From the NCBI RefSeq assembly GCF_019024325.1, contig NZ_JAFNJS010000001.1, forward strand, positions 248,001 to 312,000: 64,000 nt of DNA, in the 5' to 3' direction. The number at the start of each line of letters is the position of its first letter. Positions within the stretch are counted from its first letter, which is position 1. Below are positions 8,740-17,500 of this stretch, piece after piece. The translations under genes were made by a program, and so were the position numbers. The stretch is from Falsiroseomonas tokyonensis. GTDB taxonomy: Bacteria > Pseudomonadota > Alphaproteobacteria > Acetobacterales > Acetobacteraceae. The notes under the pieces were generated by a model. The model worked only from the letters and a program-made list of their open reading frames with translations, was not told the DNA's origin and made no database searches.

Positions 8740-10220
8740 GCGGACGCCATCTCCCGCAGCTTCGCCCGCTGGATCTTTGGGCCGTTCGGGCCGTCCACCA
8801 CGGGGAAGGCCGCCAGCGCCACGATCCGCGCCGGCACCTTGAAGCGCGCGAGGCTGTTCCGGCAGGCGGCCATCAGCGCCGCCTCGTCATAACTGGGGCC
8901 GGGGATGATGAAGGCGACCGGCTTGCCGCCCGCCTCCACCACCTGCGCGGCCGCGACGCCCGGCTGGGATTGCAGAAAACCCTCGATCTCCTCCGGCGAG
9001 ACCAGGAAGCCGCCGATCCGCAGCGCATCCCCGCGGCGGGTGCGGAAGCCGAAGCCGCCATCGGGCTGCGGCTCCGCCAGGTCGCCGCTGCGGAACCAGC
9101 CATCCTCGGTGCGCGCGGCGGCGGTGGCCTCCGGGTTGCCGAGGTAACGGTCGAACAGGGAGGGGCCGCGCAGCAGCAATTCGCCATCCTCCGCGATCCG
9201 CCAACCGGCCGCGGCGCTGACCGGGGCGCCGCCGCCCACCGCGCGATGCGGGCCGCCAGGATCCTGGCCGGCAAACAGCGCCTGCACTTCCGAACTGCCA
9301 TAGACGCCGCGCACCGCGAGGCCGAGCGCGTCGGATTCCGCCAGCACCCGCTCCGCCTGGCCATGAAAACTGGCGAAGCCGGTGAAGCGGAAGCCGGGGT
9401 AGGGTCGGCCGCCGGCGGCCTCGGCCAGCATCAGCAGCCATTCATCGCCGCCGACCATATGGGTGATGGACTCGGCGCGGATCAGCGCATCCGCCGCCTT
9501 CGCGTCCAGCTTCTCCAGGCAGACGATGCGCGCGCCACCCGCCACCGCCGCCAGCGCCGCGCTGAGCCCGAAGGTGCCGCAGAGCGGCACGGCGGCGAGC
9601 AGCGCGGCGCCCGGCGCATCGGTGCCGATGGCGACCGCCACATCCGCCGCATGGCCGGCGATCGAGGCCTGGTGGTGCAGCACCAGTTTTGGACCGGCCG
9701 TGGTGCCGCTGGTGGTGAAGGTGAGGCACTCGGCCCCGGGGGTGGCGGAATCGGGCGACTCCTCGGCCGCCAGCAGCGTCGCGCGGGTCAGCACCGGAAG
9801 GCCCGCGAGGGTGCCCTCCCCCAGCCCGTCCATCCCCAGCACCAGCCGCAGCGATCCCGGCGGGTCCGGCAGCACGGTGGCGGCATCGACGGCCGTGAAA
9901 TCCCGGGCGACGGCGATCGCCTTGGGCTGGGCGCGGGCCAGCAGGTTGCCGATCTCGAGCGTCCGGAAGCGGGTGTTCAACAGCACCGCGCAGGCGCCGC
10001 GCCGGGCCAGGGCGAAAAGCAGCAGCAGAAAATCCGGGCGGTTCGGCAGGAAGACCGCCACGCGGTCGCCCGGGCCGATCCCCGCCGCCGCCAGCCCCCC
10101 GGCCAGGCGGCCCACCTGCGCCGCCACCTCGCGCCAGCTCAGCCCGCCAAAGGCTGGCGCGGCGGGGTGGGCGGCGGCGGTGCGCGCCAGGAGGGCGGTG
10201 AGTGTGCTGGGGCGTTGCAT
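8736..10220 (-). CDS. AMP-dependent acyl-CoA synthetase/ligase family protein
   Basis: 494 residues from the ATG at 10218-10220 (MQRPSTLTALLARTAAAHP); the open frame extends further upstream but that part is Arg/Gly-rich and runs into the divergent hyuB promoter. ANL-superfamily motifs are in order: the P-loop-like TSGTTAGPK around residue 165, VYGSSEVQALF (A5), GWFRSGDLAE (A7), and GGFLVSPEEIE (A8), with a Lys in GPKIQRAKLREM where the adenylation Lys (A10) is expected. The A8 hinge reads RIGGFLVSP rather than the common K-x-x-G-E-N-I-S-P. Predicted to activate a carboxylic acid to an acyl-adenylate and CoA thioester in the cytoplasm; the substrate cannot be told. Its TGA overlaps the GTG of the MFS exporter gene, pointing to a two-gene unit. 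Confidence 0.87.
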   Translation of the reverse strand: MQRPSTLTALLARTAAAHPAAPAFGGLSWREVAAQVGRLAGGLAAAGIGPGDRVAVFLPNRPDFLLLLFALARRGACAVLLNTRFRTLEIGNLLARAQPKAIAVARDFTAVDAATVLPDPPGSLRLVLGMDGLGEGTLAGLPVLTRATLLAAEESPDSATPGAECLTFTTSGTTAGPKLVLHHQASIAGHAADVAVAIGTDAPGAALLAAVPLCGTFGLSAALAAVAGGARIVCLEKLDAKAADALIRAESITHMVGGDEWLLMLAEAAGGRPYPGFRFTGFASFHGQAERVLAESDALGLAVRGVYGSSEVQALFAGQDPGGPHRAVGGGAPVSAAAGWRIAEDGELLLRGPSLFDRYLGNPEATAAARTEDGWFRSGDLAEPQPDGGFGFRTRRGDALRIGGFLVSPEEIEGFLQSQPGVAAAQVVEAGGKPVAFIIPGPSYDEAALMAACRNSLARFKVPARIVALAAFPVVDGPNGPKIQRAKLREMASA

Positions 10221-10330
10221 TGTCCCGCATGATGCGACTGCCCGCCGCGCGCCGCCAGACCGCCGCCGCCCGCCTTGCGCAGGTCTGCCCCCGGCTTGAC
10301 GCGCCGCACCACCGGCGGGACGGTCGCAGC

Positions 10331-12025
10331 ATGCCAACGCTCGATCCCGTGACCCTCGCCGTCCTGGAAAACCGCTTCCGCGCCGTGGTGGAGGAGATGG
10401 GCGAGGCACTGCTGCGCACCGCCACCTCGCAGATCCTGAATTCCTCGCGCGACTTCTCCATTGCGCTGTGTGACGCGCAGGGCCGGCTGGTGGCCCAGGC
10501 GGATCACATCCCGGTGCATGTCGGCGCCATGCCCTTCGCGGCGGAGGCGGTGCTGCAGGCCTTTCCCGGCCAGATGCGCCCCGGAGACTGCTTTCTGCTG
10601 AACGATCCCTGGCATGGCGGCAGCCACCTGCCCGACCTGACGATTGTTCTGCCTGTCTTCGACAGGCCCCGGCCCGATTCAGATCCTCGGCCTGCGGCCT
10701 CGGATCATCGGGACGGGCGCTCGCTCGTCTTCCTCTGCGTCGTCCGCGCCCACCAGTCCGATATCGGCGGCGCGACCCATGGCGGCTACAACCCCTCCGC
10801 CACCGAGATCTGGCAGGAAGGCATCCGCATCCCGCCGATCCGCCTCGGCGAGAACGACACCCTGCGCGAGGACCTCGTGCAGATGCTGGCGCTCAACACC
10901 CGCATCGCCCGGGACTTTCGGGGCGACCTGATGGCCATGTGGGGCTCCGCCCGGCTCGGCGCGAAGCGGCTGGAGGCGCTGCTGGCCGGCCATGGCGCCG
11001 CGAAACTGAATGCCGCCACGGATGCCATCCTGGACCTGGCCGAGGCGCATGCCCGCCGCATCATCGCGGCCTGGGCCGACGGCACCTGGCAGGGCGAGGC
11101 GGTGCTGGATGATGACGGGCACGGCGCCCAGGACGTCACCATCCGCGCCACCGTCACCAAGCAGGGCGGCGCGCTGACCGTGGATCTGACGGCCAGCGAC
11201 CCGCAGACGCTCGGCTTCGTCAATTCCTCCTGGCCCAATACCGTCTCCGCCGTGCGGATGGCGCTGGCCTATCTGCTGGACCCCGAGGTGGCGAAGAATG
11301 ACGGCGCCTTCCGGCCGCTGACGGTGCTGGCGAAGGAGGGCACGGTGGTGCGCGCGGCGGAGGGCGCGGCGGTGACCCTCTGCACCAGCCACTGCTCGAA
11401 CGAGATCGTGGAGGCCGTGGTGAAGGCGCTGGCCAACGCCTGCCCCACCCGCGCCATGGGCGGCTGGGGCCGCCGTTTTCGCATTGCCATCCAGGGCACC
11501 GACCCGCGGCGAGCGGGCAAGAAATTCGTCTGGCACCTGTTCCATGCCCGCCCCGGCGGCGGCGGCCATGCGACCGGCGACGGCTGGTCCGGGGCCGGCG
11601 AATGGCACTCCGCCGGCGGGCTGAAATTCGGCAGCGTCGAGATGGCCGAGGCCCGCTTCCCCCTCTTCTTCCGCCGCCATGAATTTTTGCCGGGCTCGGC
11701 GGGCGACGGCCAGTATCGCGGCGGGCTGGGCGGGGAGCTGGAGCTGGTGGTGGAGACCGCCGGCCCGGCGCGGGCGAATACCGCCGGCGACGGCGCGCGC
11801 CATGGCGCGGCAGGCATGCTCGGCGGCCAGGACGGCGCGCCGCACCACTACCGGCTGATGCCCGCCCAGGGCACGCCGCGCGACCTGCGCACCAAAGAAA
11901 CCGGCGTGCCGCTCGCCCCCGGCGATGTGCTGCATGTGCGCTCCGGCGGCGGCGGCGGCTGGGGCGATCCGGCGAAGCGCGATCCCGCGGCGCGGGCGGC
12001 GGATGCGGCGGAAGGGCTGATCTGA
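10331..12025 (+). CDS. hyuB: Hydantoinase B/oxoprolinase family protein
   Basis: 564 residues from ATG 10331 (MPTLDPVTLAVLENRFRAV). The family signatures ILNSSRDFSIALCD near the N-terminus, LLNDPWHGGSHLPDLT, and HQSDIGG are clear, as is the C-terminal VRSGGGGGWGDP. HyuB pairs with HyuA to form ATP-dependent N-methylhydantoinase, 5-oxoprolinase or acetone-carboxylase-like enzymes; the exact substrate here is unknown. The stop overlaps the hyuA start (TGATG), so the subunits are made together. Oddity: after PVFD (about 10665) there is an extra stretch of about 16-20 residues (RPRPDSDPRPAASDHRDGR) before SLVFLCVVRAH, encoded by a near-perfect 40-bp palindrome (10673-10712) that keeps the frame. 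Confidence 0.92.
   Translation: MPTLDPVTLAVLENRFRAVVEEMGEALLRTATSQILNSSRDFSIALCDAQGRLVAQADHIPVHVGAMPFAAEAVLQAFPGQMRPGDCFLLNDPWHGGSHLPDLTIVLPVFDRPRPDSDPRPAASDHRDGRSLVFLCVVRAHQSDIGGATHGGYNPSATEIWQEGIRIPPIRLGENDTLREDLVQMLALNTRIARDFRGDLMAMWGSARLGAKRLEALLAGHGAAKLNAATDAILDLAEAHARRIIAAWADGTWQGEAVLDDDGHGAQDVTIRATVTKQGGALTVDLTASDPQTLGFVNSSWPNTVSAVRMALAYLLDPEVAKNDGAFRPLTVLAKEGTVVRAAEGAAVTLCTSHCSNEIVEAVVKALANACPTRAMGGWGRRFRIAIQGTDPRRAGKKFVWHLFHARPGGGGHATGDGWSGAGEWHSAGGLKFGSVEMAEARFPLFFRRHEFLPGSAGDGQYRGGLGGELELVVETAGPARANTAGDGARHGAAGMLGGQDGAPHHYRLMPAQGTPRDLRTKETGVPLAPGDVLHVRSGGGGGWGDPAKRDPAARAADAAEGLI
10673..10712. repeat. In-frame palindromic insertion inside hyuB
   Basis: CCCGAT (10673-10678) pairs with ATCGGG (10707-10712); inside it GATCC pairs with GGATC and GGCC with GGCC around a TGC loop, with only small bulges. 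The palindrome codes for the unusual Arg/Pro/Asp-rich insert of HyuB. This resembles the in-frame palindromic elements known from Rickettsia genes in kind, not in sequence. Confidence 0.6.
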
Positions 12026-14079
12026 TGCAAGCCCCCTACCGCATCGGCTGCGACGTCGGCGGCACCTTCACCGATGTCGTCTGCATCGGTGCCGATGGCA
12101 CCACCCTGCTCGCCAAGGCCGCGACCACGCCGGATGACCAGTCCCGCGGCGTGCTCGATGGCCTCGGCGTGCTCGCCGGCATGCTCGGCCTGGCCCTGCC
12201 GGACCTGCTCGCCCAGACCGAGCGCCTGGTGCACGGCACCACCGTCGCCACCAATGCCCTGCTGGAACGCCGCACCGCCCGCATCGGCCTGCTGACCACG
12301 GAGGGCCATCGCGACGTCATCGAGATGCGCGAAGGCCTGAAGCCCGAGCGCTACGACCTGCGCCTCTCGCCCCCCGCCCCGCTTGTCCCGCGCCGCCTGC
12401 GCCTGCCGGTGCGGGAGCGCATCCGCGCCGATGGCCAGGTGGAGCAGGCCCTGGACGAGGCCTCGCTCGCCACCGCCATCGAGACGCTCCGCGCCGAGCA
12501 GGTGGAGGCCGTCGCCATCTGCCTGTTCCATTCCTGGCGCGACCCCTCCCACGAACAGGCCGCCGGCGCCGCCGTGGCCGCCGCTTTGCCCGGCGCCTAT
12601 GTGACGCTCTCCTCCGACGTGCTGCCGCAGATCAAGGAATTCGAGCGCTTCTCCACCACCGTGGTGAATGCCGCGGTCGGCCCCATCGTCGCCACCTATC
12701 TCGGCCGACTGGAGCGCCGCCTGGCCGAGGCCGGGCTGCGCGCGCCGCTGTTTGTCATTCTCTCTCATGGCGGCGTGGCGCCGGTGGCGGAGGCCGCGCG
12801 CATCGCCGCCGGCACCGCGCTGTCCGGCCCGGCCGGCGGCGTCGCGGCGGGGCTGGCCCTGGCGCGGGCCGGGCTGGGGCAGGATCTGGTGACCTTCGAT
12901 GTCGGCGGCACCTCCACCGATGTCGCGCTGATCGAGGGCGGCGAGGCCGCCTTGGGCCGTGGCCGGGTGGTGGGCGGGGAGCGAATTGCGCTCGAAAGCC
13001 TGGATATCGTCACGCTCGGCGCCGGCGGCGGCTCCATCGCCCATGTCGGCGCCGGCGGCATGATGCGCGTCGGGCCCCGCAGCGCCGGCGCGGTGCCCGG
13101 CCCCGCCTGCTACGGCGCCGGCGGCACGGAGCCGGCGGTGACCGATGCCAACCTGGTGCTCGGCTATCTGGACGGCGCGCGCTTCCTTGGCGGCAGGCGC
13201 TCGCTGGACCTGACGGCAGCGCAGGGCGCGGTGGAGCGGCTGGGGACCAAGCTGGGCCTTGGCATGATGGACTGCGCGGCGGGCATCCATGCGCTGGCAA
13301 ACATCGCCATGGCGGATGGCATCCGCGTCGCCACCGTGCGCCGCGGCGTCGATCCGCGCGGTTTTTGCCTGCTGGCCTTCGGCGGCGCGGCGGGGCTGCA
13401 TGCCTCCGCGGTGGCGCGGGATCTCGGCATGGCCCGCGTGGCGGTGCCGCTGCTGGCGGCCGGGCTTTCGGCCTGGGGCATGCTGCAGACCGATTTGCGC
13501 TACGAGGTCTCGCGCAGCCTGATCGGCGCCACCGGCCTGCCCGACGAGCCCGCCATCCGCGCCCTGTTCGCCGAGCTGGAGACCGCGGCCCGCGCCCGCA
13601 TGGCCGAATGGATGGACGGCACGCCTGCCATCCGCCGCAGCGCCGACATGCGCTACGGCGAGCAGGTTTTTGAAGTTGGCGTCCCGCTCGATGCCGTGGA
13701 CTGGAACGCCCCCGGCCTGCCCGCGCAAATCGCGGAAAGTTTTCACAGGCGGCACGAGGCGCTGTTCACCTATGCCCTGCGCGGGGAGGAGGTGGTGCTG
13801 GTCACCGCCCGCGTCGCCGCCATCGGCCGCCTGCCCGCCTTGCCCGTGCGCGAACTGCCGCCCCGGCCGCCGGCTGCCCCGGTGGCCCAGCGCCGCGCCT
13901 ATGTGGCCGGCACGGTGCAGGACCTGCCGGTCTACAGCTTCACTGCCCTCGCCCCGGCCCAAAAGCTGGCCGGCCCCGCGATCGTGGAGAGCGACACCAC
14001 CACCGTGCTGCTACTGCCCGGCGACACAGCCTGGCTGGATGCGCGCGGCTGGCTGGAGGTGGCGGTGGGCGCGGGTTAG
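12025..14079 (+). CDS. hyuA: Hydantoinase A/oxoprolinase family protein
   Basis: 684 residues starting at the ATG that overlaps the hyuB stop by one base. The N-terminal nucleotide-binding motif IGCDVGGTFTDVVCIG, the VHGTTVATNALLER segment and the central FDVGGTSTDVALIEGG motif mark the actin-like ATPase fold of this family. It is the ATP-dependent subunit acting with HyuB on cyclic amides (hydantoins, 5-oxoproline) or a related substrate in the cytoplasm. Length is normal (about 680-690 residues). The gene is convergent with bcsD, and the two stop codons overlap (14076-14079). Neither neighbour tells the substrate; the divergent synthetase/exporter pair could belong to the same pathway but this is not shown. 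Confidence 0.93.
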   Translation: MQAPYRIGCDVGGTFTDVVCIGADGTTLLAKAATTPDDQSRGVLDGLGVLAGMLGLALPDLLAQTERLVHGTTVATNALLERRTARIGLLTTEGHRDVIEMREGLKPERYDLRLSPPAPLVPRRLRLPVRERIRADGQVEQALDEASLATAIETLRAEQVEAVAICLFHSWRDPSHEQAAGAAVAAALPGAYVTLSSDVLPQIKEFERFSTTVVNAAVGPIVATYLGRLERRLAEAGLRAPLFVILSHGGVAPVAEAARIAAGTALSGPAGGVAAGLALARAGLGQDLVTFDVGGTSTDVALIEGGEAALGRGRVVGGERIALESLDIVTLGAGGGSIAHVGAGGMMRVGPRSAGAVPGPACYGAGGTEPAVTDANLVLGYLDGARFLGGRRSLDLTAAQGAVERLGTKLGLGMMDCAAGIHALANIAMADGIRVATVRRGVDPRGFCLLAFGGAAGLHASAVARDLGMARVAVPLLAAGLSAWGMLQTDLRYEVSRSLIGATGLPDEPAIRALFAELETAARARMAEWMDGTPAIRRSADMRYGEQVFEVGVPLDAVDWNAPGLPAQIAESFHRRHEALFTYALRGEEVVLVTARVAAIGRLPALPVRELPPRPPAAPVAQRRAYVAGTVQDLPVYSFTALAPAQKLAGPAIVESDTTTVLLLPGDTAWLDARGWLEVAVGAG

Positions 14080-14573
14080 GCCGCGCGCCCGTAGCCCAGC
14101 TTCGCCTCGCCGGGCGCATAGACAAAAACGCTGGGCGCGAGATCGGCATCGGCGCCCGGCTGCTGCGACAGCCAGCCGCCATAAAGCCCTTCCAGCACCG
14201 CGCCGATCCAGCCGCCATCGGCATCCTCGCCCGCGCCGATCGCCGGCGCCGCCGCATGCGTCACCAGCAGCCGGCGCGCCTCGACATCGACGGCCAGCTG
14301 GCAATAGCCCCATTCGGCGGCGCCCAGCGCGTCGTTGATGTGGGACTCCAGCGCCTTCAGCGTGTCGCAATGCGGCAGCGGCATCGCATCCGCCATGCGC
14401 CGCCCGATGGCGCGCAGCAACGCGGCGCGGCCGGCGCTGTCCAGGTGCTCGTCCAGTGTCTCCACCAGGCCGCGCACGAACAGCCGCCATTGCGGCGCCA
14501 CGCCGCGCCGGGCGAGGTAGGCGGCGGTCAGCGGTTCCGCCTGATGGGGTTCCGCCGCGTGAGCTTCCGTCAT
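14076..14573 (-). CDS. bcsD: Cellulose synthase subunit BcsD (AcsD)
   Basis: 165 residues from ATG 14571-14573, 13 bases after the bcsC stop, last gene of the cellulose operon. It resembles Komagataeibacter AcsD over most of its length: RRMADAMPLPHCDTLKALES, then DALGAAEWGYCQLAVD, then WIGAVLEGLYGGWLSQQPGA, and a C-terminal VFVYAPGEAKLGYG. AcsD forms an octameric periplasmic ring through which glucan chains pass and is needed for efficient crystalline cellulose assembly. Its presence marks a bcs operon of the Acetobacteraceae type. The open frame extends 13 codons further upstream, but that extension reaches into the bcsC stop region and is less likely. Confidence 0.9.
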   Translation of the reverse strand: MTEAHAAEPHQAEPLTAAYLARRGVAPQWRLFVRGLVETLDEHLDSAGRAALLRAIGRRMADAMPLPHCDTLKALESHINDALGAAEWGYCQLAVDVEARRLLVTHAAAPAIGAGEDADGGWIGAVLEGLYGGWLSQQPGADADLAPSVFVYAPGEAKLGYGRAA

Positions 14574-14586
14574 GCCCTTGCCCCCG

Positions 14587-17500
14587 TCAGCGATCGAAGC
14601 GGTAGCGGGCATAGACGAGGCCGCGCGTCTCGCTCCAATCCGCTGCCTGGTCGAAGCGCAGCGCGCCGCCGATGCGCAGCTGCGGCGTGATCATGTATTC
14701 GATGTCGCCGCGCAGCCCGCCTGTCAGCCCGGTCTTGGACTGGCCGGCATAGAAGGCATCGACGCCGGATTCGCTGGCCGCCCGGGCCTCCAGCGCGCTT
14801 TGCAGCCCGGTGTCGTTCGGGAAGACGGCGGTGCGGTCCTCGGTGAAGCTGGCCACGCCGATGCTGGCGCCGACGCGGTAGAACAGGTTGTTCGACCGGC
14901 CGCGATAGTCGATCGGGACATTCGCCGCGATGAAGCTCTGCGGGCTGTAGTAGCCGCCATGGCCCAGCGTGAAGAAGCGCAGGTTCTTGTCATAGGCGAA
15001 GTAGACCAGGTCCAGGCCCGTCACCAGCTCCTCGGTGGCCGAGCGCCAGATCGGCGTCTGGAAGCCTGCGCCCGCCTCGATGCGGCTGTTCTCGGCCACG
15101 CCCTCGCCGCTCATGCTGTAGTAGCCGCCAGCGATGTAGAAATTGGTCTCGCCGCTGGAGAATTCGATCTGCGCCCGGCCGCCGGTGCGCACCACGCCGC
15201 CCCAGGTGCTGCCCAGCGCCGGGTCGCGTGCCCCGCCCCAGGCCAGCAGGCTGTCCGTCATGGCGCGACGTTCCGCCGTCAGGCGCAGGCGCACGCCATC
15301 GCCGATCTCGGGCGCGATCTCGATGCCGCCGACCATGTTCTCCCGCAGGAAGCCCAGCGGGGTGGTGCCGATATCCACCGAGAAATTGCCGAGGCTGTAG
15401 GCGGCGCCCAGGGCCACGCCGCTCTGACTGGTCTCGGCATTGCGGGTGGTGGCGGCCTGGGCCTGGGTCAGCGTGCCGTTGTTGCCGGCGAGCACGGCCG
15501 GATAGCCGCCGAAGCGCCGCATCGAGGACAGGGTCTGCGCCAGGTCGCCCGAATCCAGGCTGACCGCGCTGGCGCGCGCCGTCAGGCGGCCGCCGATTCC
15601 GGGCACGGCGATGCTGCCTTCCGCCCCCGCATGGGTCTCGGTCAGCGAATCGATGCCGTCATCGCCCGAGCGCACCCGCATGCCGATGGCCGGCGTGATG
15701 CGCGGCGCGGCTTCGCGCCGCACCTCGCCGAGTTGCCGGTTGATCTCGCTGAGCAGCGGATCGGCCGGGGGCGCCGCGACGGCCAGCCCCTGCGGCGCAT
15801 AGCCCTGCCCGCCAAAGCCCTGCGCCTGGGCGAATTGCTGGCCCTGCATCCGGCCCTGCGCTGGCGCCTGCCCGAAATCCTGGCCGGAGAGCGGGACGCG
15901 GCGGAAGGGGTTCTCGTAGCCCGGCTGCGGCGCCGGCTGGCCCGGCAGGGTGGCCTGCGGCACCATGCTGCCGCCGAGCAGGCCCGGCTGGTCGGTCAGG
16001 CCGATCTGCTGGCGGCGCATCTCCGCCGCCGCTTCCAGCGCATTGCGGGCGCGGCGCTGGTCGCCCCAGGCCCGCGCCAGCCGCGCTTCCAGCAGCGGGA
16101 TGCGCGGATCGTTCGGCATCAGCGCGCGGCCTTCGGAGAGCAGCGCCTCCGCCTTGCCCCAGTCGCGATTGGCGATGGCGGCGTCCATGGCGGCCTGCCG
16201 CGCATCCGTGTCGCGCGGATTGCGCGACAGCACGGCTTCCGCGATCCGCCCGGCCTGCTCCGGGTCCCGCGCGCCCTGGTACAGGCGGGCCAGCGCCAGG
16301 TTGGCGGCCGGGTTTTCCGGATTCTGCCGCAGCGTCGGGGCCAGCACGTCGAAGGCCGCCGCCTGCTGGCCACGCTGGTTCAGCTGGTCCGCCGCGCGGA
16401 TCGACAGGCCGGCCGAGAGGTCATTGGCCTGCCGCCGCTGTTCCGAGGTCAGCCGCCGCGGATCGATCGCCACGGCGGCCTGCGCCGCATCGGCGTTCAG
16501 CCCGGCCTCCGCCAGGGCGGCGGCCGCGGCCAGCTGCGCCGCCGGCGGCTGCCCGCGCGCCGCGATGGCATAGGCCCGCGCCGCCTCCTGCGCGCCGCGC
16601 GGGTCGTTGATGGCATTCAGCGCGCGCACCGCCGCCGGCCCCGCCTCCCCGGTCGGATCGCGGCGGGAGGCGATGGCCACCAGCCGCGTGCGGGCTTCCT
16701 GGCGCCGGCCGATGCGGGCCAGCGCGGCGGCGGACTGCACTTCCGCCTGCACCCGGGCGGAGGCCAGCAGCTGGTTCTGCGGCGCGCTGCGCGCCCGCGC
16801 CGGGACGCGTTCCAGCAGGCGCAGCGCCTCATCCGGCCGGCCCTGCTCGAAGTTGAAGATGGCGGCGGCGTGCAGCGTATCCGGCGTTGCCGGGCTGGCG
16901 ACCATGGCCGCGACCATCTGGTTCGCGGCGGCGCCTTCGCCCGACCGCGCCATCAGCCGCGCCAGTTCCAGCCGCGGCCAGGGGGTCGATGGATCGTTCT
17001 GGATGGCGGCGCGCAGCAGCGCGGCGGCGGCCTGCGGGTCATCCGTGCGCTGCGCCTCGGCGCGCAGCGCCTCGGCCCGCACCTGGGGCGCATTGGTGCC
17101 GCCGATGCGGCGATACACCTCCTCGGCCTCGGCGAACTTGCCCTGTTCCTGCAGCGCATTGGCCAGGCCCGACATGGCCGCGCCGAAATTGCTGCGCCGC
17201 GCCAGCGCCGCGCGATAGCGTTCCTCGGCCAGCGCCGGATTGCCCTGGCGCAGCGCGATATCGCCCTGCAGCGCCTCGGCATCCGGCCGGTCGCCGCCGC
17301 CGCGCGCCACGATGCGTGCCAGGATCGGCTCCGCCTGGCTGTAGTTGCCGGCTGCGAAGAGGTTGCGCGCCGCCTGGATATCCGGGCCCGGCGCGCCGCC
17401 GCCCCCGCCGCCACCACCCGTCGCCGCGCCGCGTCCGCCACCGGCGGGGCCGCGCGCGACCGTGGTGGCGCCGCGCAGCGCCTCCTCCCAATTCGCACGG

